Below, piece by piece: positions 16,798 to 25,083 of a DNA stretch of 64,000 nucleotides. Origin of the DNA: Actinotalea subterranea. GTDB lineage: Bacteria; Actinomycetota; Actinomycetes; Actinomycetales; Cellulomonadaceae. The DNA lies in assembly GCF_008364845.1 (NCBI RefSeq), contig NZ_VTTP01000001.1, forward strand, positions 620,602 through 684,601. The letters are read 5' to 3'. Positions within the stretch are counted from its first letter, which is position 1. The number at the start of each line of letters is the position of its first letter. The notes beneath the pieces are model-generated. The model saw only the letters and a program-made list of their open reading frames with translations. It was not told the DNA's origin and searched no databases. The position numbers were made by a program, and so were the translations under genes.

Positions 16798-17559
16798 TCA
16801 CAGCCAGCGCGGCGGCTCCGGGACGGGTGAGCCGTCCGCCGTCGTGAGCAGGTGAGCTCCGCCGCGCCCGGTCGCCCAGCGCGCCAGGTCGGCCGCGCGG
16901 CCGCGCACGGTCACGGGACCACCCGGCGCGGGGACCCGGTCGAGTGCCCGGAGCCCCGCCCCGCCCGCCGCGCCGAGCGCCGTCCGGGCCTCGGGCGGGG
17001 CGTCCTGCCTGCTGCCCCACACGCGGACCACGTCTGCGAGCAGCAGGTCGACGAGCTCGGGCGGGAAGTGCCGGAACGACGCGCCGTGGTCGAGGTCGAC
17101 CGCGTGGATCCACACCTCGCGCGTGCGCATCCAGACGGTCTCGCTCGCGGGCACGACGCGGCCCTGCGCGGTCCGGACCTGGGCGTGCCAGGCGTCGTCG
17201 GCCAGGTCACGCCACTCGACGTCGAGGTGGACCGCGGCGTGCGCGGACAGGTTGCGCAGGGCCCGCGCGGGCAGGGTCGCGCCGAGCTCGATCTCGGCGT
17301 CCCGCTCCTCGGGCGAGGCGTACATCGGGGTCTCGACCCCGGTGGCGGCCCACTGGGTGAGGCGCGTGAGGGCGCGCGCGTTGAGCCCGACGTGCGCGAC
17401 CACGTGGCGGCGCAGCCAGCCCGGCACGAGGGACGGGGCGCCCAGCTCGCTGGTGCGGAGCTCGTTGAGCGCGCGCGAGAAGTACGCCTGCCCGCGCCGG
17501 GCGAGCAGCAGCGCGGCGAGCAGCTCGGGGTCGGTGGTCCGGTCGGTCCGGGCGGGCAT
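16798..17559 (-). CDS. Mycothiol-dependent maleylpyruvate isomerase
   Basis: 253 residues. The DinB-like N-terminal domain holds GWLRRHVVAHVGLNARAL and, later, TREVWIHAVDLDHG. The zinc ligands of the characterised corynebacterial enzyme correspond here to H56, E148 and H152 with a constant offset. A small C-terminal domain follows. The enzyme isomerises maleylpyruvate from gentisate cleavage to fumarylpyruvate using mycothiol, an actinobacterial thiol. It starts 1 bp after the fumarylpyruvate hydrolase stop. Confidence 0.88.
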   Translation of the reverse strand: MPARTDRTTDPELLAALLLARRGQAYFSRALNELRTSELGAPSLVPGWLRRHVVAHVGLNARALTRLTQWAATGVETPMYASPEERDAEIELGATLPARALRNLSAHAAVHLDVEWRDLADDAWHAQVRTAQGRVVPASETVWMRTREVWIHAVDLDHGASFRHFPPELVDLLLADVVRVWGSRQDAPPEARTALGAAGGAGLRALDRVPAPGGPVTVRGRAADLARWATGRGGAHLLTTADGSPVPEPPRWL

Positions 17560-17560
17560 G

Positions 17561-18433
17561 TCAGGCCTCCGCCACGATCGCGTTGCGCAGCTCGCCGAGC
17601 CCGCTGACGGTCGTGGTCAGCGTCTGCCCGGGGGCCAGGTAACGCGGGGGCGTCCGCGCGTGGCCGACGCCGCCGGGGGTGCCCGTCGCGATGACGTCGC
17701 CGGGCCGCAGGGTCAGGATCTGCGACACGTAGGCGACGAGCGCGGCGGGGCCGAAGACCATGTCGTCCACCGCGGTGTGCTGCACCCGCTCGCCGTCGAC
17801 CGACGTGGCGAGCTCGCCCGTGAGCACGTGGGAGCCGCCGTCCTCGACCGTGATCCACGGGCCGAACGGCGTGGTCGCCTCGAAGGTCTTGCCCTGGAGC
17901 CACTGGGGGGTGCGGTACTGGTGGTCCCGCATCGTGACGTCGTTGAGCACGGCGTAGCCCGCGATGGTCGCCTGGGCCGCCGCCTCGTCGAGCCGCCGTG
18001 CGGTTGCACCGACGACGACGGCGACCTCGCCCTCCCAGTCCACGGCGTCGGCGGCGTGCGCGGGGAGCACGATCGGGTCGTAGGGGCCGATCAACGCCTC
18101 CGGGTACTTCGCGAACAGCGTGGGGTGGGTGGGCAGCTCGCGTCCCATCTCGAGGATGTGCGCGCGGTAGTTGAGGCCGACGCACACGATCTTCGAGGGG
18201 CGCAGCACGGGCGGCGCCCACGCGGTCGGCCCGATCTCGGCGAGCGCGTGGCGCGTACCGTCGGCTGTCGCGGCCCGCTCGCGCCAGTCGCCGGTGCCGA
18301 GCAGTGCGCCGACGTCGGCGAACCCCGGGATCTCGACCGCCGCGTCGTCGTCCACCCGGACCGCCACCGTCGCGTCCGGCGACGCGCCGTCGTCCGCAGC
18401 GCCTCCGCGCAGCCGCAGGGTGCCGAGCCTCAT
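17561..18433 (-). CDS. Fumarylpyruvate hydrolase (FAH family)
   Basis: 290 residues. The C-terminal FAH core begins at SKIVCVGLNYRAHILEMG and contains the metal region DWEGEVAVVVG and the C-terminal LTLRPGDVIATGTPGGVG. A 70-residue N-terminal domain precedes it. Between gentisate dioxygenase and maleylpyruvate isomerase its role is the last step, fumarylpyruvate to fumarate plus pyruvate. The ATG overlaps the dioxygenase stop (ATGA). Confidence 0.88.
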   Translation of the reverse strand: MRLGTLRLRGGAADDGASPDATVAVRVDDDAAVEIPGFADVGALLGTGDWRERAATADGTRHALAEIGPTAWAPPVLRPSKIVCVGLNYRAHILEMGRELPTHPTLFAKYPEALIGPYDPIVLPAHAADAVDWEGEVAVVVGATARRLDEAAAQATIAGYAVLNDVTMRDHQYRTPQWLQGKTFEATTPFGPWITVEDGGSHVLTGELATSVDGERVQHTAVDDMVFGPAALVAYVSQILTLRPGDVIATGTPGGVGHARTPPRYLAPGQTLTTTVSGLGELRNAIVAEA

Positions 18434-19521
18434 GCGAGGTCCTCGTTGCGCTGGCCGGGCACGTAGGTGCGCGTGAAGTGGAGGCGGTCGATGATCGGCC
18501 CGTCGGTGAACCGGAAGAGGTCGAGCTGCGTGTCGGCGTGCAGCGACCACGGCACCCAGCTCGGGACGGCGAACAGGTCGCCGGTCTCGAGGCGGTGCTC
18601 GGTCCCGCCGAGGACGACGGTGCCCTCGCCCTCGAACACCTGCCACACCGAGGAGCCGACCTCGTGGCGGGGCGCCGTCTCGGCGCCGCTGCGCAGCCGG
18701 TGGAACTCGCACCGCAGGGTGGGCATCACGTCCCCGCCGGTCGTGGGGTTGACGTACCGGATCGCGGCGTGGCCCTGCTCGACCGTGGCGGGATGGCCGG
18801 CGTCCTCGAGCGCGAGCTGCTCGCGCAGCGCACGGTCGGTGTGCTCCCAGCGGTAGGCCGCGAGCGGCGAGCTGGGCTGGTCCTCGAGGGCGGACAGGGG
18901 GCGCAGGCCGGGGTGGGCCCAGAGCCGCTCGGAGCGCGACACGTCCGGCGACGCCTCGTCGGTCACGCGCTCCGAGCCGAACTCGAAGAACCCGACGTCG
19001 GTGTAGTGCGAGAACGGCACGTCCAGGCCGTCGATCCAGGCCATCGGCTGGTCGGTGTCGTTGTGGTGGCCGTGGAAGTTCCAGCCCGGCGTGAGCAGCA
19101 GGTCGCCGCGGCGCATCGCGACGGGGTCGCCGTTGACGACGGTCCAGACGCCCTCGCCCTCGACGACGAAGCGGAAGGCGTTCTGGCTGTGCCGGTGCTC
19201 CGGGGCGGTCTCGTGGCCGCCGAGGTACTGGATGGCGCACCAGAGGGTCGGGGTCGCGTAGGCGGTTCCCGGCAGGCCGGGGTTGGCCAGGCCGAGGGCG
19301 CGACGCTCGCCGCCGCGGCCGACGGGGACGAGCTCGCCGGAGCGTTCCGCGAGCCCGTAGAGGGTCGACCACTTCCACACGTGCGGCAGCGCCTTGGGCG
19401 CGGGCGCGAAGGGCATGAGGTCGTCGCGCTGGGTCCAGAGGGGAGAGAGGTTCTGGGCCGCGAAGTCGGTGTAGAGCTGCTGGAGCTCGGGGGTGTCGGC
19501 GTGGCCGTCCATCTGCTGCAC
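18430..19521 (-). CDS. Gentisate 1,2-dioxygenase
   Basis: 363 residues with two cupin domains. The first carries the iron site: H109 and H111 in APEHRHSQNAFRF, and H150 in GWNFHGHHND. The second cupin has HEVGSSVWQVFEGEG. It opens the gentisate ring between C1 and C2 to give maleylpyruvate. GTG 19521 is chosen because GAGGAGG lies five bases upstream; the reading frame runs much further upstream but across the intergenic operator. First gene of a four-gene operon with a MarR-type operator about 30 bp upstream. Confidence 0.9.
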   Translation of the reverse strand: MQQMDGHADTPELQQLYTDFAAQNLSPLWTQRDDLMPFAPAPKALPHVWKWSTLYGLAERSGELVPVGRGGERRALGLANPGLPGTAYATPTLWCAIQYLGGHETAPEHRHSQNAFRFVVEGEGVWTVVNGDPVAMRRGDLLLTPGWNFHGHHNDTDQPMAWIDGLDVPFSHYTDVGFFEFGSERVTDEASPDVSRSERLWAHPGLRPLSALEDQPSSPLAAYRWEHTDRALREQLALEDAGHPATVEQGHAAIRYVNPTTGGDVMPTLRCEFHRLRSGAETAPRHEVGSSVWQVFEGEGTVVLGGTEHRLETGDLFAVPSWVPWSLHADTQLDLFRFTDGPIIDRLHFTRTYVPGQRNEDLA

Positions 19522-19550
19522 GGTGTCCTCCTCGATGGCGTCGTCGCCAG

Positions 19551-19568
19551 TCGTTGGTACACCAACGA
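19551..19568. promoter_or_regulatory. Palindromic operator of the gentisate operon
   Basis: TCGTTGGT and ACCAACGA form a perfect 8-bp inverted repeat with a 2-bp spacer, ending 30 bp before the dioxygenase GTG. Length and symmetry fit a MarR-type dimer site, and the operon's last gene encodes a MarR protein. Confidence 0.6.
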
Positions 19569-19606
19569 TATGTGTCCGCGCCTCTCCTGGGAAGAGGCCC
19601 GATCGC

Positions 19607-19675
19607 CGAGACCGCACTTCTGCGCCGAACCCGCACTCGCGCATGTGCGACCTCGGTGCGGACGTGCGATCTCGG
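19607..19675. repeat. ~70-bp palindromic intergenic element, copy A
   Basis: Copy A of an element also at 24967-25036 and 29731-29798. It has long outer inverted arms (a GAG[AG]TCGCAC-type start and GTGCGATCTCGG end) and the conserved centre CACTCGCGCATGTGCG. This copy is the most diverged in its left arm. It lies in the divergent gap between the gentisate operon and the sensor kinase. Confidence 0.75.
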
Positions 19676-19773
19676 CACGGCGCGGGGGCGGATGGGGGGT
19701 GGGTGTGGGGGGGCTCCGCAGCCCAGACCTCAGGTCCCAGCCGGTGCCCGAGGCGCAGACCTACGATCACGCC

Positions 19774-20961
19774 ATGGCACCCGCCGGGTCCTACCTCGCC
19801 GAGCTCGTCCGGATCAACGACACCCTGATCTGGTCCCACGACCGGACGGACTCGCTCATCGCAGCCGTCGCTGTCGTCCGCGACCTCATGGGCGCGCGGC
19901 TCGCACCCACCTACCTGCTCGACGAGGCGGGGAACCTGCTCGTCCTCGTCACAGACGACGAGCAGCGCGCCGTCCTCGGCGAGGGCTTCGCGACCATGCC
20001 TGCGCACGAGCACGTGCGCGAGCCGTGGATCAACCCGCAGGAGTGGCCCGTCTCCGCGGCCGACCACCTGGACCATGAGGCGTGGACGAGCCTTCCGGCC
20101 GACTTCCGGGCCTGGTTCGGCGAGTCCGGCGTCGTCGTCTCCATCCACGCCGACGGACGCCACCTCGGCGCGGTGCTGCTGTGCTTCGACGGACCGTTCA
20201 CGCTCACCCAGGAGCGCAAGGAGTTCCTCGCCGCCGCCGGCCGCATCCTCGGCAACGCCGTGTACCGCTGGCAGGTCGGCAGCCGCGAGCGCGAGCTCGG
20301 TGCGCTCGAGGAGCGCCGCCGGCTGAGCGACGAGCTCCACGTGGACCTGTCCCAGCAGGTCGCGGCCGTGGGGCTGCACGCCGGGGTGATGCGGCTCGAC
20401 GCGGTCGCGGGTGACACCGCCCGCCTCGCGCAGGACCTGGACCGGCTCGACGAGCTCGTCGGCGTCCTCGGCCGCAGCCTGCGTCACCAGATGCTCGGCC
20501 TGCGCGCCGACGGGGAGATGGTCGGCGGCACGTTCGTCGACCAGGTGCGCGTGCACGTCGAGAACTTCCGGCGCCAGATCGGCATCCCCGTGACGGTCGA
20601 GTGCCCGGGCGGCTGCACCGGTGACGAGGTGCCGCTGCCCGTCGCCGCCCAGCTCATCCGCGTGCTCCAGGAGGCGCTCGCGAACGTGCACCTGCACGCC
20701 CGGGCGGCGACCGTCACGGTGCGGGTGCTGCCGTCGCACACCCGGATCCGCCTCGAGGTCGAGGACGACGGCAACGGGTTCGACCCCACGAGCGTCCCCG
20801 ACTCCCGCCTCGGCGTGGCCATCATGACCGAGCGCATGCAGCAGGTGGACGGCGTCGTGCACTTCGGACGGGGCGCGGCGGGCGGCACGCTCGTCACGGC
20901 CGAGGCCCCGCTGCACCCGGCCCGTCACGGGCGCGCGATCCCCGCAGGGACGGGTGCCTGA
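19774..20961 (+). CDS. NarL/NarX-type sensor histidine kinase with GAF-like domain
   Basis: 395 residues and no membrane segment, so cytosolic. A GAF-like sensor region spans about 1-165, ending in a short coiled linker (SRERELGALEERRRL). The phosphoacceptor is H189 in DELHVDLSQQ, a variant of the usual ELHD. The ATPase region has LQEALANVHLHA and EDDGNGF. It overlaps the regulator gene by 8 bp. A soluble GAF sensor next to ETF and flavoprotein genes suggests sensing of a small molecule or redox state. Confidence 0.82.
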   Translation: MAPAGSYLAELVRINDTLIWSHDRTDSLIAAVAVVRDLMGARLAPTYLLDEAGNLLVLVTDDEQRAVLGEGFATMPAHEHVREPWINPQEWPVSAADHLDHEAWTSLPADFRAWFGESGVVVSIHADGRHLGAVLLCFDGPFTLTQERKEFLAAAGRILGNAVYRWQVGSRERELGALEERRRLSDELHVDLSQQVAAVGLHAGVMRLDAVAGDTARLAQDLDRLDELVGVLGRSLRHQMLGLRADGEMVGGTFVDQVRVHVENFRRQIGIPVTVECPGGCTGDEVPLPVAAQLIRVLQEALANVHLHARAATVTVRVLPSHTRIRLEVEDDGNGFDPTSVPDSRLGVAIMTERMQQVDGVVHFGRGAAGGTLVTAEAPLHPARHGRAIPAGTGA

Positions 20962-21625
20962 CGTGGGCACCGGTCCGACGACCGTCCTCGTGGTCGACGA
21001 CCACGCGCTGTTCCGCGACGGCCTCATGGCGCTGATCAGCCGCTGGGACGACTTCACGGTCATCGGCAGCGCCGCCGACGGCGCGGAGGCGGTCCGGCTC
21101 GCCGCGACCCTGCGGCCGCAGCTGATCCTCATGGACGTGCGCATGGCGGGCGTCGGGGGCGTCGAGGCCACGCGGCAGATCACGGCCGCCGACCCGGACG
21201 TGCGCGTCGCGATGCTCACCATGTCGAGCCTCGGCGAGGACGTGTTCCAGGCGCTGCGCAACGGCGCGCACGGCTACCTCAGCAAGGACGAGCCCTCCGA
21301 GCGGCTGCACGCCGCCCTCGCCGGCCTGATGCGCGGCGAGACCGCGCTGTCGTCGACGATCGCGGCGATGGTGCTCGCCGAGTTCGGCCGGCCGGGCCAG
21401 GCGACCCACCACCTCGTCCCGCCCGCGCGTGAGCGGCTCTCCCAGCGCGAGCGTGACGTGCTGCGCCTGCTCGTCGACGGGCTGTCGAACGAGCAGATCG
21501 GCCAGGAGCTCTTCCTCAGCGAGGCCACGGTCAAGAAGCACCTCGGCAGCATCATGACCAAGCTCCACGTGCGTAACCGTGTCCAGGTCGCGGTGCTCGG
21601 CGTGCGCGAGGGGATCGTCGGCTGA
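20954..21625 (+). CDS. NarL/LuxR-type response regulator
   Basis: 223 residues. Receiver domain with VVDDHALFRDG and phosphoacceptor D61 in LILMDVRM. The C-terminal LuxR helix-turn-helix reads LSQRERDVLRLLVDGLSNEQIGQELFLSEATVKKHLGSIMTKL. A perfect 18-bp palindrome starts two bases after its stop codon, in front of the ETF operon. A 14-bp core of the same palindrome recurs at 61471-61488. It is the natural candidate to bind both. Confidence 0.88.
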   Translation: MPDVGTGPTTVLVVDDHALFRDGLMALISRWDDFTVIGSAADGAEAVRLAATLRPQLILMDVRMAGVGGVEATRQITAADPDVRVAMLTMSSLGEDVFQALRNGAHGYLSKDEPSERLHAALAGLMRGETALSSTIAAMVLAEFGRPGQATHHLVPPARERLSQRERDVLRLLVDGLSNEQIGQELFLSEATVKKHLGSIMTKLHVRNRVQVAVLGVREGIVG

Positions 21626-21627
21626 GA

Positions 21628-21645
21628 GGTAGCCGATCGGCTACC
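21628..21645. promoter_or_regulatory. 18-bp palindrome upstream of the ETF operon
   Basis: GGTAGCCGATCGGCTACC is a perfect palindrome 122 bp (centre) upstream of the ETF beta start. Its 14-bp core TAGCCGATCGGCTA is identical to the core at 61474-61487. The absence of a loop argues against a terminator and for a dimer binding site. Confidence 0.55.
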
Positions 21646-21758
21646 CCGGTGTACCCGAAGGGGGCTGGCCCGGCAGCGGCCCGCGCGGCTTGACTCGAAG
21701 GAGACGGGGCTGCGCCACGGCGCAGGCGCCCGTACGGGTCGCAGCGAAGGGTCGCCGG

Positions 21759-22490
21759 ATGAGGGCAGTGGTCGCCTACACGTGGGCACGGGACGTCGCG
21801 GACGCCGCGGTCCGTCAGGACGGGACCGTCGAGTGGCGCAAGGACAAGATGTCGCCGGGCGAGGACGACCACGCGGCGCTCGCGGCAGGGCTCGCCCTCA
21901 CCACCGACGGCGGCACCCTCGTAGGCCTGACCTGCGGCAACGGCGACGCGAGCTGGGCGCTGGCCCGCGGCGTCGAGCAGGCCGTGCACGTCACCGACGC
22001 GACACCGCACGACGACGACGCGGCGACGGCGGCCGTCCTCGCCGCGGGCGTGCGGTCGATCGGGGCGGTCGACGTCGTGCTCGTCGGCGACAGCGAGGAG
22101 CACCCCGGTGTACCCGTGGCCCTGGCCGCGCACCTGGGCTGGCCTGCCGTGGTCGGTGTGACGACCGCCGCCGCGCGGGACGGGCGCGTCGAGGTGGTCC
22201 GCACCGTCGGAGACCTCGAGGAGACGCTCTCGCTCGCGCCGCCCGTGGTGGTCGCCGTGGCCGCGAGGTCCGCCGAGACCCGCGTCCCGGGCATGAAGGA
22301 GCTGCTCGCCGCGCGCAAGCGCCCGGTGACGCGCACGACCCTCGCCGAGCTCGGCGTCGACGTCCCTGACACCCTCGTGGCCCGCGGCACGCGCCTACCG
22401 GCGACGGCCCCCACCCGGGTGTTCGACGGCGAGCCCGGCGAGGCCACCCGGCAGCTGGTCGCGGCACTGCGCAACGAGGGAGTCCTGTGA
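21759..22490 (+). CDS. etfB: Electron transfer flavoprotein beta subunit (FixA/EtfB family)
   Basis: 243 residues. The family features are DHAALAAGLALT near the N-terminus, the VDVVLVGDSEEHPGVPVALAAHLGWPAVVGV core and VPGMKELLAARKRPV, the recognition-loop region. ETF beta binds AMP (or a second FAD in bifurcating forms) and contacts the partner dehydrogenase. ATG 21759 follows an AAGGG. The stop overlaps the ETF alpha ATG (TGATG). This ETF lies apart from a general fatty-acid locus and probably serves the flavoprotein downstream. Confidence 0.85.
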   Translation: MRAVVAYTWARDVADAAVRQDGTVEWRKDKMSPGEDDHAALAAGLALTTDGGTLVGLTCGNGDASWALARGVEQAVHVTDATPHDDDAATAAVLAAGVRSIGAVDVVLVGDSEEHPGVPVALAAHLGWPAVVGVTTAAARDGRVEVVRTVGDLEETLSLAPPVVVAVAARSAETRVPGMKELLAARKRPVTRTTLAELGVDVPDTLVARGTRLPATAPTRVFDGEPGEATRQLVAALRNEGVL

Positions 22491-23419
22491 TGAGCGCTAC
22501 CGCAACCGGCGCGTGGGTGATCGCGACGGAGGAGAAGCGGCTCGCGGCGATGGTGCGCGCGGCCCGCGCGCTCGGTGGCACCGTCACCGTCGTGGCCGTC
22601 GGCCCGCGCGCGCTCGCGGACGCGGCGTCGGCGGCCGGCCCCGACGGCGTGCTGTGGCTCGAGCCCGCGGGCGCAGAGCCGGTCGAGGCCCACGCCGCCC
22701 ACGTGGCCGCCGCGGCCGCGGACGCCGCGCCCCGGACGCTCCTCGCGACCGTCGAGCCCGGTGCGCGCGCGCTGCTCGGCGCCGCCGCCGTCCGCCTGGG
22801 CGCCGCAGTCGTGCCGGGCGTGCTGAGCCTGCGCACCGAGGGCGAGGGCGTCGTCGTCGAGTGCTCCGCCGCCGGCGGCGCCGCCATCGCGACGCTCGCC
22901 TGCCCCGGCCCGCTCGCCGCCCTGTTCGCGGGCGACGACGACGTCACCGCTGCGGCGGCGCCCTCGGCGCCCGTCCGGGTGCTCGACGACGGGACGGCCC
23001 CCGCCGACCTGCGCGTCGTCGGGCGCGCCGCGAGCGGGCGGTCCGCCGGTGTGCGGGACGCGGAGCGCGTGGTGTCGGTGGGCCGCGGCCTGAAGGCGAA
23101 GGCGGACCTGGCGCTCGTCGAGAGCCTCGCGTCGACGCTCGGGGCGGAGGTCGCGTGCTCGATGCCCGTGGCCGAGGACCTCGGCTGGGTCGCCAAGGAG
23201 AGGTACGTGGGCCGGTCCGGCCAGCACATCTCCCCGCGCCTCTACGTGGCCCTCGGCATCTCCGGGACGCCGCAGCACATGGAGGGCGTGCGCGAGGCCA
23301 AGGTCGTCGTCGCCGTGAACAACGACCCCGCGGCGGCGATCTTCCGGACGGCGGACTACGGGATCGTCGGCGACCTGTACGACGTCGTCCCCGCGCTCGT
23401 CGCGGCACTGAGCTCGTGA
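22490..23419 (+). CDS. etfA: Electron transfer flavoprotein alpha subunit (FixB/EtfA family)
   Basis: 309 residues. The C-terminal FAD domain carries the canonical run from GRSGQHISPRLYVALGISG to AVNNDPAAAIFRTADYGIVGD. The N-terminal domain is the usual ETF fold. It forms a heterodimer with the upstream beta subunit and passes electrons one at a time between a flavoprotein and quinone or another carrier. GAGGGAG lies seven bases before ATG; GTG at 22487 is an alternative. Confidence 0.9.
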   Translation: MSATATGAWVIATEEKRLAAMVRAARALGGTVTVVAVGPRALADAASAAGPDGVLWLEPAGAEPVEAHAAHVAAAAADAAPRTLLATVEPGARALLGAAAVRLGAAVVPGVLSLRTEGEGVVVECSAAGGAAIATLACPGPLAALFAGDDDVTAAAAPSAPVRVLDDGTAPADLRVVGRAASGRSAGVRDAERVVSVGRGLKAKADLALVESLASTLGAEVACSMPVAEDLGWVAKERYVGRSGQHISPRLYVALGISGTPQHMEGVREAKVVVAVNNDPAAAIFRTADYGIVGDLYDVVPALVAALSS

Positions 23420-23453
23420 CGCAGGGGTCACGCAACACGAAGGAGTGAGACAG

Positions 23454-24911
23454 ATGTCAGAACAGTTCGACGTCGAGTACGACCTGGTCGTCGTCGGGGG
23501 TGGCGGGTCAGGGCTGTCGTGCGCCGTGCAGGCCGCCCAGAACGGGCTCAGCGTGGCCGTGCTCGAGAAGATGCCGCAGCTCGGCGGCAGCTCGGCGTTC
23601 GCGGAGGGCCACGCGGCCTTCGAGTCCGACGAGCAGGTCAAGCGCGGGATCGACGTGTCCAAGGACGAGGCGTTCCGCGCTTACATGGACTACAGCCACT
23701 GGCACGCGGACTCGACGATCGTCTCCCGGTTCGTGGAGAACGCGGCCACGACCATCGTGAAGATGCGTGACCTGGGTGCGGTCTACGAGGAGGTCATCGT
23801 GACCGCGGAGGACCAGCCCGGCGAGCTCGTGACCTGGCACATCCCGCAGGGTGAGGTCGCCCGGGTGCTCGAGCTCATGGAGGCCAGGGCACGCGAGCTG
23901 GGCGTCGAGATCTACCTGTCGACCCCCGCCAAGGAGATCCTCAAGGCCGACGGGCGCGTGGCCGGGGTGGTCGCGACCGACTCCGACGGCGAGGACGTGC
24001 GCATCGGCGCCAAGGCCGTCGTGGTCGGCACCGGCGGGTTCGCGAAGAACCCGGAGATGCTCAACAAGTTCTCCGCGTGGGACTGCGGCGCCCAGATGAT
24101 CAACGTGGGCGGCGAGGGCAACGAGGGCGACGGCCTGCAGATGATGTTCGACGTCGGCGCCAAGGAGTGGTCGTCGATCGGCACGCTCCTGCTCTTCCCG
24201 TTCATGCGCGGCAAGACCGTCATGTCCCACACCAACACGGCGGGCTTCCAGCCCTACCTGTGGGTGGACCGCGACGGGCGCCGCTGCACCAACGAGATCT
24301 GCGGCCTCAACTTCGGCAACGCGGGCGACGTCGTCGCCAACCTGCCGGGCAGCTTCTACTGGGCGGTCATCGACCAGGCCCAGGTGGACCACCTGGTGCA
24401 GGACGGCTGCGAGGTCGGGCTCGGCGTGTACGTCCGCACGGGCGAGAAGCTCACGAACCTCCCGATGGAGCTCGCCGCGGACGTCGAGGCAGGCACCGTG
24501 TTCCGGGGCGAGACGCTCGCGGAGCTCGCCGCGGGCATCGGGGTGTCGCCGGAGGTGCTCGAGGCCGAGGTCGCCGAGTACAACCGCATGTGCCACGACG
24601 GCAAGGACACCCGGTTCCACAAGGAGAAGTACCTCGTCCCCGTCGAGACGGGCCCGTACTTCGCCATCAAGATGGAGCCCGGGATCATGGTCACGATGGG
24701 CGGCATCAAGATCGACGACCAGATGCGCGTCATCGACCAGGCCGGTGCGCCCATCCCCGGCCTGTACTCCGTGGGCTGCGACGCCGGCGGCCTGTTCGGC
24801 GACTCGTACATCCTCACGGTCCCCGGCTCGGCCAACGGGTTCGCCCTGACGTCGGGCTGGCTCGCAGCAGACCACGCCACCCAGATGATCAAGGAGTTGG
24901 CGACCGTCTGA
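23454..24911 (+). CDS. FAD-dependent oxidoreductase, fumarate-reductase flavoprotein superfamily
   Basis: 485 residues, FAD-binding domain with VVVGGGGSGLSCAVQAA and the EKMPQLGGSS segment, then a capping domain. ATG 23454 has AAGGAG eight bases upstream. There is no signal peptide, heme-binding CxxCH or FMN-attachment domain, so electrons must come from or go to another carrier, plausibly the ETF encoded just upstream. The HH-TMGG active-site histidines of true fumarate reductases are replaced (GIMVTMGG). The end reads DAGGLFGDSYILTVPGSANG, resembling respiratory aryl/enoate reductases of Eggerthella type and ketosteroid dehydrogenases. Substrate unknown. Confidence 0.82.
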   Translation: MSEQFDVEYDLVVVGGGGSGLSCAVQAAQNGLSVAVLEKMPQLGGSSAFAEGHAAFESDEQVKRGIDVSKDEAFRAYMDYSHWHADSTIVSRFVENAATTIVKMRDLGAVYEEVIVTAEDQPGELVTWHIPQGEVARVLELMEARARELGVEIYLSTPAKEILKADGRVAGVVATDSDGEDVRIGAKAVVVGTGGFAKNPEMLNKFSAWDCGAQMINVGGEGNEGDGLQMMFDVGAKEWSSIGTLLLFPFMRGKTVMSHTNTAGFQPYLWVDRDGRRCTNEICGLNFGNAGDVVANLPGSFYWAVIDQAQVDHLVQDGCEVGLGVYVRTGEKLTNLPMELAADVEAGTVFRGETLAELAAGIGVSPEVLEAEVAEYNRMCHDGKDTRFHKEKYLVPVETGPYFAIKMEPGIMVTMGGIKIDDQMRVIDQAGAPIPGLYSVGCDAGGLFGDSYILTVPGSANGFALTSGWLAADHATQMIKELATV

Positions 24912-24966
24912 CCGCCGCGCGGGGGCGGAGGCGGCGGGCCCCTGGCCTCCACCCCCGCGCCAACCG

Positions 24967-25036
24967 CCGAGGTCGCACATCCGCACCCAAGTCGTACTCG
25001 CGCATGTGCGGCCTCGGTGCGGATGTGCGACCTCGG
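24967..25036. repeat. ~70-bp palindromic intergenic element, copy B
   Basis: This copy has perfect 21-bp outer arms (24967-24987 and 25016-25036), starting CCGAGGTCGCACATCC and ending GGATGTGCGACCTCGG. The 28-bp centre contains ACTCGCGCATGTGCGG, whose second half repeats the arm motif again. It sits 55 bp after the flavoprotein stop and before a convergent gene, where it could also terminate transcription. Confidence 0.85.
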
Positions 25037-25083
25037 CGGGGCGAGGCCGGGCCGGGGCCGGGGTCGGGGCCGGGGACTGACGC

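Noticed and set aside
18304..19773. Upstream extension of the kinase frame through the gentisate dioxygenase region
   Set aside because: It runs antisense to a well-supported gene and has no family similarity; the kinase GAF domain starts naturally at ATG 19774.
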